DNA of 59,045 nt, taken from Thermoplasmata archaeon. Lineage in GTDB: Archaea > Thermoplasmatota > Thermoplasmata > Thermoplasmatales > Thermoplasmataceae. Under the pieces are notes generated by a model, which did no database searches, was not told where the DNA came from, and saw nothing but the letters and a program-made list of their open reading frames with translations. Shown here one piece after another: positions 19,010 to 30,500 of this stretch (positions are counted from its first letter, which is position 1; each line of letters starts with the position of its first letter). A program made the translations under genes and the position numbers. The DNA lies in the NCBI GenBank assembly GCA_021816965.1, contig JAKAWU010000003.1:1-59045 (forward strand). The letters are read 5' to 3'.

Positions 19010-20833
19010 TTAATCTTCAGGTTTTGATGAAGATATTACCGGTATAGACTCATTTAAGTTCAGGCCAATTTCATCCTGAGAGAGTTTTCTGCCTATGCTT
19101 CTTTCATAGAAGTCGATGATGCCCCTCTTCTCCTCCATGTTGTATTCCCTAAAGTATTTCTCTTTCTTCAGTATCTTGCCAGTTTTCTCCTCATAGGTTT
19201 TTGCTGGTATGGAGTATTTTCTCTGTGTTGCATCCCTGTAAAGTTCAGGTATGACATTAAAGGCACAGAATGGGACAACCCTTCCATCGGGCATTGCATA
19301 GTGTATATCACATCTCTCAACTCTGTCAACATCGTATGTGTACGGATCCATGAAATGCATGAAGCCTACGAACATGCTCTTGTAATGGAATGCTTTCAGT
19401 CCATGGTAGTCTCCCTCTGTGAATGCATTGTAAACCATATCCTTAAGGCTGAAGTCTTTTGGTGCCTTCTCATAATCAACGAATCTCTTCATGTTCTTCA
19501 GGAGCTTTGTGAGTGATGCCGCCTTGGACAATGTCTTTATGTTTGAGTTCTTTATGTCATCAGAGAGTTCTCCTATATATTCAAACATTCCCCTTACATC
19601 TATGAACCTGGTTATTGGGGTGATCTTGTCATCTTCCTTGAATATGTATGTTCCCATACCGCAGGCAAAATGTATTGACAGTTTGTACATATCTTTTCCC
19701 TTGAGCTGCTCAACGAAGTTTGATATCTTGGTCGTGGATGGAACTGTGAAGAAATCCTCTCTTCCGATAAGGCCATCTGTCTGTTGTTCTATTTTCTTTA
19801 TGCATCCAGGTATGGTAACCCTCTGTTTTTCTCTCATCCTGTCAGGCATTCTGCCCACAAGGCTTACAGGTTGGAAATTAACCGCCCTTACTGAATCAAT
19901 GTTGCTTATTCCGAACTTTATTATATCGCCAAGGTACATATCATTTATTCCACCAATGACTGTTGGAACCAGAACTACACCAAGAGGTGCGTTTTTGTAG
20001 TTCTCAAGAGCTGCTGGAACTTCCCAGAAATTCTTCGGGTTGGACCTTGGTGTTGGGCCATCAAAACTTGTGTATATGACATTTGAGCCTGCTTCCCTTA
20101 TCTTCTTTGGAAAATCCGGATCAAATGCAGCTCTTACACTGTTGGTGTTCAACTGTATGTGCTCATATCCTTCCTCTCTTGCTATTTTGATTATATCTAA
20201 GATATCATCTCTGATTGTTGGCTCTCCACCTGTAATCTGAACGGCGTTTGCTCCAACCGGTTTTTCGTTTCTCATTCTTCTGAGCATCATTCTCAACTGA
20301 TCCTGGGATGGCTCATATATTGGCTCGTTTTCTTTTGCATAGAAGAAGCAGTACCAGCATGAAAGGTCACACCTGTTTGTAACAACTACATTCCCAAGGC
20401 CGGTGTGCGATTTGTGTTTAACGCAAAGACCACAGTGAGTTGGGCAAACTATCTTTGACTCAAGGTAAGCTACATGTGGGTTTAAGATCTTGATACCAGC
20501 ATCCTGCCATTTTTTCGCTTCCTGGTACATCTCGTAATCTTCCCAGTATTTCTCTTTTGTAATGCCGTGCTCCTGGCATTCCTTTATCAATTTGACTTCT
20601 CCGCCATTCTCATATACAATAGCAGGGATTCTCATCTGGTCAAATTTCTCATCGTCAACACAGATTGGGCATAGGCTCTCTGTGACTCTCATTACCATCA
20701 TGTCTTCCGTTATGAGATTGCTCATCGAGTCGACGAACTCATCAACCGTTTTAAATGGCGCATTTTTACTTATCTCAAAATCAGATGCAAATCTGATTTG
20801 TGGGAATTTGTTCCTTTCTTCTGTTGCGATCAT
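19010..20833 (-). CDS. tes: Radical SAM tetraether lipid synthase (Tes-like)
   Basis: CPICVDD, CPTHCGLCVKHKSHTGLGNVVVTNRCDLSCWYCFFYAKENEPIYEPS, FACGMGTYIF, VVPFCAFN; matches remembered Tes/MJ0619 family features. Confidence 0.8.
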   Translation of the reverse strand: MIATEERNKFPQIRFASDFEISKNAPFKTVDEFVDSMSNLITEDMMVMRVTESLCPICVDDEKFDQMRIPAIVYENGGEVKLIKECQEHGITKEKYWEDYEMYQEAKKWQDAGIKILNPHVAYLESKIVCPTHCGLCVKHKSHTGLGNVVVTNRCDLSCWYCFFYAKENEPIYEPSQDQLRMMLRRMRNEKPVGANAVQITGGEPTIRDDILDIIKIAREEGYEHIQLNTNSVRAAFDPDFPKKIREAGSNVIYTSFDGPTPRSNPKNFWEVPAALENYKNAPLGVVLVPTVIGGINDMYLGDIIKFGISNIDSVRAVNFQPVSLVGRMPDRMREKQRVTIPGCIKKIEQQTDGLIGREDFFTVPSTTKISNFVEQLKGKDMYKLSIHFACGMGTYIFKEDDKITPITRFIDVRGMFEYIGELSDDIKNSNIKTLSKAASLTKLLKNMKRFVDYEKAPKDFSLKDMVYNAFTEGDYHGLKAFHYKSMFVGFMHFMDPYTYDVDRVERCDIHYAMPDGRVVPFCAFNVIPELYRDATQRKYSIPAKTYEEKTGKILKKEKYFREYNMEEKRGIIDFYERSIGRKLSQDEIGLNLNESIPVISSSKPED

Positions 20834-21228
20834 TCATACACCTTATTTTGATTATAGATCACACTGCATTAAAAGTATTTTGTAGTTATGAAAGCTAAAA
20901 TATCTTAAATTTTTTGTAAATTTTGTTCAGATCGTTTAACAAAACTCATCCAACGTGAAGATGTATTGAATGTTACAAATATTGATATGTAGGAACTAAC
21001 TATAAATTTTGGTGATTGATTTATTTTAATGAAATATCTCAACACCAGAAATAAATACATGTTTAAGAATTTTGGTCTAAACTTGTAGTAATGATAACTA
21101 CATAAGGAATTAAAATTCTTTTTGCAGTTGCCTTCCAGATTTAGCATAAGGTGCTAAAAATTTATCCAATTAATAAAATATTTTAATCTGTGGCCGGCTT
21201 ATATTAGGTGATGTACTTATTTTTATCA

Positions 21229-22423
21229 GATATGAGTGGGAAGACCCCTTGACTTGGCAAGGGGATGAAAGCGAACAGAAATTCATCATACTGTATTGTG
21301 ATCTATCAAACAATGTTCATGACTATTAAACTGAAACTTCCCTATGACAAATCGCTTCTGGAGACGGGAGAGAGATTCAGGGAAGCATCCCAGAAGGTTC
21401 TGGACTATGGCTTTTCTGCACACACATTCAACAAGAACAAGCTCAATCGTGCAATCTATGAAGATATCAGGAAAGCAATACCAACGCTTCCGTCTGCTCT
21501 GGTACATACAGCGAGAGATACCACATCGGAAACATTAAAGCAAACCAATCTGGAGAAGCAGATACACAGGAACTCCCTGACAATAAGGTATGACAGGAGA
21601 ACATTCAAATTCTATCCCGATTCCCACACAATATCTCTAGCAACTGTCAGTGTTCATTGACACAAATCATAGGAAGATGTCGGTGATGATTCAGGTGAAG
21701 GTTAATACAGAAGTACAAAGACATGCAGATAATGAGGTAAAAGGTAATAGGAATAGACAGAGGAATAAAGAATATAGCAGTGCTGTCAAACAATAAATCC
21801 AGCACATCTGAAAGAAGTGAAGGGAAGATATTGTTACAATAAAAAGAAATTGCAGCACGCAGGCACTCGTTCCGCTCATCGTAAATTAAGAGAATTGAGC
21901 GGAAGAGAGAGACGGTTCGTGCAGGATACAAGCCATGTGATTTCAAGGCAGATCGTAAACCTTCCCATTTGATGTGATCGCACTTGAGGATTTGAAATCA
22001 GCGGGAATGAAAAAGAAAAATAACGGAAGGAGATTCAACCATAAACTCGGTTCATGGCTTCCATACCAGTTGGAGCAGTTCATAGAATACAAGTTGGAGG
22101 AGATGGGAAAAACGGTAATCTATGTTAATCCAAAATTCACATCGCAGAAATGCTCAAAATGTGGATATATCCATAAGAATAACAGAAAGGGAAATATTTT
22201 CCACTGCCTGAATTGCAATTTTGAACTTCATGCGGATCTCAATGCAGCAGGAAACATTGAGGTACTTGGTAAATCTGAAAACTTCAGGCTGTTGTCAACC
22301 AGCCAATCGTTGCGGTTCGATGAATTCATGCCTACGGGCATAAGGGAGATCAGCAGTAAGTCCCTTCCGTCAGAGAGGGTAGTTGACTCTCTCACATCTA
22401 ATTTCAATGGAAAAACATTTTAG
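21229..22423 (+). mobile_element. Decayed IS605-family element with tnpB but no tnpA
   Basis: Left-end hairpin 21244-21263, tnpB fragments in three frames, Zn-ribbon/RuvC end, 3' hairpin about 22372-22392. Confidence 0.85.
21313..22423 (+). pseudogene. tnpB: TnpB (OrfB) pseudogene
   Basis: Frame 1: MTIKLKLPYDKSLLETGERFREASQKVLDYGFSAHTFNKN; frame 3 at 21744: VIGIDRGIKNIAVLSNN; frame 2: VYVNPKFTSQKCSKCGYIHKNNRKGNIFHCLNCNFELHADLNAAGNI-type C-terminus. Confidence 0.9.
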
Positions 22424-22455
22424 TATTGTATAATATACTACATTAAATTTGGAAG

Positions 22456-22791
22456 ATGTTTATGTCAGTTCCATACAGAATAACAATAAGGGTCTCTGAA
22501 GAAGACCTTGAAAGACTTATGATCATAAGAGACAAGGGGAATTATGATACCATTTCAGATGTAATAAGAGAATCTATTAAAGATTTCATGGAAAAATATG
22601 ATGAAAATACCAATGTCAGGAACATCAATGTTAAAATTACCAAGAAAATGTTGCAGGACCTAGACAATTTTATAAATAGTGGAGAAGCAGTATCCTTGGA
22701 TGAACTTATCAGAGTTGTACTCAGGGAGTATATGGCCAAAAAAGTAGATGAAAAATTCAAAGAAACCGTGGACAAGAATAAAGGTGACTGA
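22456..22791 (+). CDS. Tandem ribbon-helix-helix DNA-binding protein
   Basis: Two RHH-like units: YRITIRVSEEDLERLMII...ISDVIRESIKDFM and NINVKITKKMLQDLDNFI...LDELIRVVLREYM. Confidence 0.75.
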   Translation: MFMSVPYRITIRVSEEDLERLMIIRDKGNYDTISDVIRESIKDFMEKYDENTNVRNINVKITKKMLQDLDNFINSGEAVSLDELIRVVLREYMAKKVDEKFKETVDKNKGD

Positions 22792-22793
22792 TT

Positions 22794-24368
22794 GTGGTGG
22801 TAATCAGAATCACCGAAAATCAAATTTTTAACGCTTTTGGCAAAAATTGGAAAGAAGATATTGGATCTTTTTCCAGAGTCATGGGATTCTCAGTTGAAAC
22901 TGGGAATGACGTAAAGATCGAACTAAATCCCGACAGACCAGATTTGTACTCAATCTTGGCACTGCAAAGATCATATTTGAAATTTATAAACAGAGATTTT
23001 CCTATAGGGATGCTTAAAAAATCCAAAAGGTCACTTACCTCATTAAGCACTCAGAGAAAGTATGCAATTGCATACGAGGTGCATTTCAGATCCAAAAATA
23101 AAGAAATAATACAGGATTCGCTTGCATTTACTGATAAACTTTCCGAAACAACTGGAAGATCAAGAAAGATGTTTGCTTTTGGATTGCATGATCTTGATCA
23201 TGTACATGGTAACCTTGACTATAGAGAAGGAGATTCAAGTTTTAATTTTGATACCTTCGATGGAGTTTCTGGAGATATCTGGGAGATGATAAGAAAGCAT
23301 GAAAAAGGGATAACTTACGGAAGAAATTTGAAAAATGGAAAATATCTTTATCTCAATGATGAGCAAGGAGCAATATCGATTCCACCTCTTTTTAATTCAA
23401 GCAGAACCCGGATAAGGGATGAAACAGAATCAATGCTAGTGGACGTCACTGCGGAAGATCGAAGATCTCTCGAAATTGCTGCAAGACTGTCTATTGGGTA
23501 TTTCATTAATCTCGGGGCAGATGTAAGCATTCTTGAGACAATTGGGAGATATGCGATAGACACTGATGAATTACTGAAAGAAAAACATATTACAATTAAC
23601 CCTTCATACATTAAAAAATCTCTTGGATTCATTCCTGAGGAGGGGAAAATTGACAGTCTCTTTGAGAAAATAGGTTATAAAAAGTATGGAGCATACACAT
23701 ATACTCCATTTATGGGAAGAGTGGATATTATGGGCAAGGCAGATCTTATGGAGGATCTGGTGAAGGCAATTGAACTTAGAAACATCTCAGAGGTACCATT
23801 ATACTCCAAATTTACAGGGAAGCCTGATCCATTCAACTCAGCAACAGAGAAACTCAGATCTGTGATGCTCTCAATGGGCCTCCAGGAAGTGATAAACTTT
23901 GTTCTGACATCAAAGAGCAGTGCAGATGTTGGATCAATAATGATAATGAATCCTAAAAGTGAAGATTACTCTGCCGTCAGGAAATCTCTTTTCAATGGAA
24001 CAATGGAGTTTTTCAAAAGGAATAAGCATAACGGCTTTCCCCAGAAAATATTTGAAATTGGTGATGTGATTGACCAGAATGTTCAGAAGCGGTTATTATC
24101 CATAGGGATCTGCTCAAATTCATCCTCTTACTCAGAAATCAAAGGATATATGGATGCCATTTTGAGTAATGCAGGAATACGTAATCCAGTAATTTCACCT
24201 GAGAACTTGAATGGTTTCATAAATGGAAGATCAGGTTGCATAATGATTAACGGGGAAAGGGCAGGATTCATTGGAGAAATTCACCCTGATACCATTAAAA
24301 TCTACGAACTTGAGCTTCCGGTTGTTTATATGCAGATTGAATTGCAAGCCTTGATCAGGAAACTTTGA
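22794..24368 (+). CDS. pheT: Phenylalanyl-tRNA synthetase beta subunit (archaeal type)
   Basis: GTG start; KIELNPDRPDLYSI, FDGVSGDIWEMI, DLMEDLVKAIELRNI, KIFEIGDVID, GFIGEIHPD. Confidence 0.92.
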   Translation: MVVIRITENQIFNAFGKNWKEDIGSFSRVMGFSVETGNDVKIELNPDRPDLYSILALQRSYLKFINRDFPIGMLKKSKRSLTSLSTQRKYAIAYEVHFRSKNKEIIQDSLAFTDKLSETTGRSRKMFAFGLHDLDHVHGNLDYREGDSSFNFDTFDGVSGDIWEMIRKHEKGITYGRNLKNGKYLYLNDEQGAISIPPLFNSSRTRIRDETESMLVDVTAEDRRSLEIAARLSIGYFINLGADVSILETIGRYAIDTDELLKEKHITINPSYIKKSLGFIPEEGKIDSLFEKIGYKKYGAYTYTPFMGRVDIMGKADLMEDLVKAIELRNISEVPLYSKFTGKPDPFNSATEKLRSVMLSMGLQEVINFVLTSKSSADVGSIMIMNPKSEDYSAVRKSLFNGTMEFFKRNKHNGFPQKIFEIGDVIDQNVQKRLLSIGICSNSSSYSEIKGYMDAILSNAGIRNPVISPENLNGFINGRSGCIMINGERAGFIGEIHPDTIKIYELELPVVYMQIELQALIRKL

Positions 24369-24541
24369 AACATTCACTCATGTGTCCGTATTAATGATGG
24401 ACTGACATTTTTGCCTCTTGGAAATCCTGCAATTTAACAGGAATAAATCTAAATATTGGGCAATTCGTTGTAATCGAATTCTTAACAATTTGTTAAACAT
24501 TCTTATACATAGATTGTATTAACCGCTTCGGTAGTAGTAAA

Positions 24542-27500
24542 ATGGAACTGGAAGAGATACAACCTATTGAGAAATTTACCAAATGGTTTACAAAAAACTG
24601 GGAGTTTGTTGGCTTGTTATTGCTCTTTTCGCTCTACATGTTCCTGGCAAACTTCTTCATGTGGGGCCAAACATTCCTGGATAGTTTTGTAAACTTTTCG
24701 GGAGGAAGTGATCCTTATTTTAATTATATTATTATACAGTACATATTATCCAACCATACAACGCTTCTTCACACTATAGGGCTTAATTACCCAATAGGAT
24801 CAGGGAATCCAAGGAATCCTTTTTTCCACTGGATGATAGCATTTGTAGCGGTGATTCTTGGGCCATTCCTTGGCGGGTCATCAAATGCTGCATATTATGC
24901 ATTCATGGAATTTGATGCGGTTTTCGGTGCACTGCTTATAATTCCAGTATATATGCTTGGAAAAAGCATTCTTGGAAAGAAAGCAGGAATGATAGGTGCT
25001 GTTCTATACACATTGATGCCAAGCAATCTTTCATCGGGAATCCTATCTGATGGAAGGATGCACACTCCTGAACTTATTTTCGCATTTTTTGCAATATACT
25101 TCTTGGAAAGGGCAGTAAGGTTTTCATCCAAAGAGAGAATTATACAGGGCAGTCTTTTCAATGTTAAATCGTATTATGGGGATCTGAAAAGATACATAAG
25201 AAACAATAGGAAAGCTACAATTTATGCTCTTCTTGCAGGAGCAACTTATGGGGCCCTTCAGCTTTCCTGGCAGGGACATGCTTACATTCTTGCTATTGTT
25301 ACTATATATGTAGTTATCCAGTTGATAGTGAACCTATTCCTTTCAAGGAATAATGAGTATCTCGTTTATGTAAGTTTTATATTTGTCGCGATTTCATTCT
25401 CTATGAGTGCTTATTATTATTACGCTGCAAACAATGCTCCAAGTGCATGGTTTATCCCACCACTTTACATAGGATTGGGAATGATATTAATATCCGTTAT
25501 CATGAGCATAGCGGGTAGAAAACCATGGATCATTTCTGTTCCAGTAATGATTCTCTTCATCGGAGTATCTCTCGCGGGCCTTTACAAATTCGCACCTCAT
25601 ATTTTCAATGAAATCATATCGGGAGAAGGATATTTCATAAAGACCAGAGTTTATCAGACAATAGCTGAAGCTCAATCGCCACCTCTTGGTCAGTACATTG
25701 GAGGATTTGGGGTAGCACAATTTATACTTGGTATTGCTGGTTTTGCTTACGTTACCTATTTGTTTGTCAAACAAAAATCTGATTCTCTCCTTTTGCTTCT
25801 AGTGTTTAGCGGCGTCTCAATATATATGAGTTTTGCAGCAGCTAGATTCAATGTAACTGCAGCACCAAGTTATGCCATACTTGGTGCAGCACTCCTTGCA
25901 TATTTCTCCAATTTGCTAAAACTTGACAAAAATGTGAGTGAAGACAAAATTAAAAGAACTTATAGAAGAAGTAAGGCCCTTAAAGGCAATATTAAATGGC
26001 TTCAAGCTGCATTTGTATTTTTAATTGTGTTTGGCATTCTCATACCCTCGGGTCTTGGAGTTGTTTCAGCGGCTGTTCCCGGAAACTCTGCAACTTCAGT
26101 GAATCATGAGGTTTACAATGCACTTCCATCGTTTTTGAAACCCCCGTCTTACCTTGCAAACCAGAGCGCATATTTCGGTACAACTGGTTCATTTATCACA
26201 AATTCAACAACTCCCTTATCAAAATCCCTAGAATGGCTCGCAACACAACAGCAAAATCTCTCTCTCGCAGAGAAGCCTGCTTATGTTAACTGGTGGGATT
26301 ATGGGTTCCAAGAATTATGTCAGGGAAAGCATCCAACCGTGGCCGATGATTTCCAACAGGCATATCAGGTAGCTGGGCAAATATTGCTTTCCCAAAATCA
26401 GTCACAGATAATTGCCCTTATGTCAGCAAGGCTGATACAGGCTTCATTACAGGAAAACAATGGACAATTTACACCTGTAATGAAAAGTGCACTTTCTGAA
26501 TACCTGAATACATCAGAAATAAATACTCTTCAGAGTATTTATAACAACCCTCAACAGTATGTTCCATGGATCCTGAACAATGCCTCTATATATGGACAAT
26601 TCATTCCATCAATTTCACCCACTAACGCATATTTTGCCCTGATTAAAGGACAGTTAGCATCAAAAGTGAGTCTGACTAATCTGGTAAACCTATATCAGAA
26701 TCTGCAAAGTGTTACAGGATGGAGTATTCAATATATACAAGCCGATCATTCACTTTTCCCTCTTAACGGACTGAACACAGGTATATTCTATGCTCCTGCT
26801 TATCTTACAGACACGCCATCATACATAACTCCTGGAGGAGGAGTTGTTCCTACTGCATATTACCAGATTTTTGCGCAGACTCCAAATGGAACCTATCCGT
26901 TAAATCAACTTCCTACAAACCTGATTCCAACAGGGTATACAATTCAATACACGCCTGCATTCTATAACACCACCATTTACAGGGCAATGATAGGATTACC
27001 TCCAACTGCAGTAGGACAGACACAAGGAATTCCCGGTCTAACATTTGGAACAACGAAATATACTATGCAACCTGCCTGGAACATGAGTAATTTCGAGTTA
27101 GTATATGATGGTGTCCCTTATAATCCATATAAAAACTTCAGCGCACACCCAAATGCCTTCAAACTTCTTCCTATCCAGCAGGCGTACAATCTTCAAAAGA
27201 ATGGAATAGGTACAGCATTTATATTTCCACAGGTTTCATCTATAATTCAGGGCACTGACCCAATTCTGAGATATTTCCCCGGAGCAATTGTGACAGGTCA
27301 GGTTAAGACAAATTCAGGGATACCTGAATCAGGCATAAGAGTAACCATAGTTGATCAATATGGGATACCCCATCAGACGGTTTTAACGAACTCAAATGGA
27401 TACTATAACATAACAGCACTTCCTGGCAATGACACTCTCATTTACTCTTACGGAACTTTAAACTCAGAAAATCTTGAAGGAAAAAATTTCCTCCATGCTA

Positions 27501-30500
27501 TTGGATTTGCTATTTCAAACCAGCAGGCTGAAAGAAAAGACCTTGCTCTGAACTCTACCACTGGACTTCCCAACTACTATCTTGTTCAAAATTACTTGGT
27601 AGGGAATTTTAACTCTTCAGGCACAGTTGAAAAACAGGAACAAAACGGTATTAATGGAAAAAGTTACAGCACAACTAAGGTAGAGAATGGGACTGTAATA
27701 TTGCAGAATCATATATCTGGGCAGTTCTATAATTTCAGCATAAATCATGGATCATACAATGTAACTGGTATTCCACAGGGTAACTACACAGTATCGGTTT
27801 ATTCTAATGGAATCACGTATCGTGATATACAGGACAATGTTTACACTCCAGATTCTAACATTGGATATGCCATTAAAATACCTATGTCTCTAATTCAGGT
27901 AAACCTTACTTACAATGGTCAAAGGATTTCCGGTGCAACAGTATATGCAGGAAAATACACTGCGACGACAAATAGCACAGGTACTGCACTCTTATACACT
28001 GTTAATGGATCATATCCTGTGTATGCAAAATTAGGGAACAGTATAACACAGATATCTGATGTCAGTATTCCGGTGCTAGGAGGAAACAAAAGCCTAAATC
28101 TCGCACTATTGCCAGCTGTAAGATTAACTATTGGCATTTCAAATCAGGGATTCACACCTTCTGTATTGGACATATACCAATCTTCATACTCGTTAAATGT
28201 ACTGCAACTTCAGAAAAATGGCAGTGTCTACACAGGACTTGTTCCACTAGGCTATTATAGTGTATATGACACTTATGACAACATGACGGTACTTCAGGGT
28301 GTTAATGTGAATTCCTCTGGAACTTACACCTTACATGCATATTCCTCTGCTATATTGAAAGTAATAAATTCCAATGAAAATCTAACTCAGTTATCAGGAT
28401 ATCTCAGTTTAACTAATAACCAGGGAACGATTATAAAATTAATTCAGTCATTAAATCAGAATATTTACCTTCCTGCAGGATTCACTTACACAATCTACTC
28501 TTCAGCATTTACCAGCACGACTGATTATGTTGCTACCACAACTGTGAATCTTAACCAAAATACTCAAACATATATAGATTTCCAGACAGCAAAAACAATT
28601 CAGATAGGAATTTATAACCCTTCAGTTGCAGCTGTTTACGATAGTCAATCTTCAGCAAGTTCAGGAGTTGCAATGATATATCTAAATGGAGAAGCTTATG
28701 GATCTGCAATTATTAATGCAAGGGGAAATACGCTGATCGCATACAATGCACAATCCTTATCTGGCTTTACTATGAAAGCTTATTCAGAAGGATTCTCAAC
28801 TTCTACATTTACTGTCTCCACTCAGACAAATGCACCTTTAAATCTTCAGAAATCCAATGTGTCTCTTAAATTCACTTCAGTGAATGGTGGCGCACTACTT
28901 GATGGAAAAATTACACTTGTAGGTTATTCTAATTACACTTCCAATATCATAAATGGAAAAGTTAGTTTTAATTTGCCGTATGGTTCATATTTCATTAAAA
29001 TATTTGGAGGCAATCAGATAATTTCCTCTTACCAGCAGATTCTTACTGTTTCAACTGGAACATATTCTAAGTCATATAATTTTACTAGTCATGTTGGTTT
29101 CATCGTAAACGGTGTGCAATCTTTCAAGATTTTCAATAATGGTACGTTGATAAATGAAGTAAATGGAACTATTGCGCCAGGAACTTATACGGTATATGAA
29201 CTTGGAAATTCGATGCAATCTGGAATAATAACTTATAGGATAAACAGTAACACAACAGTGAATGCCGTATTATACAACTCATATTGGCTCAATCTCACCA
29301 ATAATTTGGGAATAAGTACAGGTAATTTATTGATAAATTCATCATCTGGGCTGATAAATCTCACATCAATGTCAAGCATTCTTCCGCAAGGGTCTTACTC
29401 TGTACATTATTATGACAATTTAGTGAATTCGACTGGTGAATTCAGAATTTATCATAATATGAACGTGTTTTTGAAATCTAACATACAAAGCAACATTACT
29501 TTGAGTGTGGCCCCTTTCTTTACACAGGTAAACGGTCTTTCACTTTACTCAGGTGTTTCTATGGCTGCAGTCAATGTCTCTTTCTACAAAAATAATTTGC
29601 TTGAAGGATGGACTTATACTACAGGGTCTGGCCATTACAATTTCAGTCTCGTTAATGGAACTTATACCTTGTATGCATACAGCAAATCAGCAATGGTAGC
29701 ATATCTTGGCCATGTCAATATAGGCATCTTTCAGGGTACTTCTACCAATAATATATCCTTAACACCTGCCAATTACATATATGTTTATACTTATTTAGGG
29801 CAAGCACCTAAAGCTGAAAATGTAAACTTAACAGTTGCAGACCTTGGAATATCGGCCACTTCTGGTAGTGGAACTCTCCTTCCTGCGAAAAACATAACAT
29901 TCACTTCATACATTTCAAACACTGTTACAGTGAACAATTACACATTTTCCAACGAGTACCAGTCATCAACTACAATATACACGAACAAAACACAAACAGT
30001 TAATCTGGTGCTGCAAAAGGTAATTAATGGAAACGTTTCAATCAAGCAGAATTATGTTGCGCAAAATGTATCAGAATTCTCGAAATTCTCTTATGATCTA
30101 AACGTAACAAATCTACTCACAACAGAGGCTAACATCACATTATCGTCTGGAAGCAGCAATTGGAATATCACCTTTAACACTAGCACACTAAAAGACCTCG
30201 GAATTAACAGAACTGCATATGTAAAAGCAAACATTAAAAATGTCAATACTGTAGCCTCTGGTGTAAATGAGATACCTATATTAGTCAGTTACAATGGTGG
30301 ATCGCTAACGGATAATGTAAAGGCTAACATGAGTGTAAATTATTCCGCATCATTAAACATTTCCACTGACTTTGCAGCCTTTGATGGTGGAAACATCACC
30401 TACAGTGCTATTCTGAAAAACACAGGAAACACAAATGAGACATTGAATCTTTCAAAGAATATCTATTCTAAATATAACTGGCAGGTGATGTTCAGTATTA

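Noticed and set aside
19491-20000. 169-aa ORF antisense to the Tes-like gene
   Set aside because: Antisense artefact of a conserved coding sequence.
20905-21147. 80-aa minus-strand ORF in an AT-rich intergenic region
   Set aside because: Low-complexity composition and no homology cue.
24370-24541. Possible C/D-box-like motifs (aatgatggactga) upstream of aglB
   Set aside because: C- and D-like boxes are too close together for a standard C/D sRNA and no second pair is visible.
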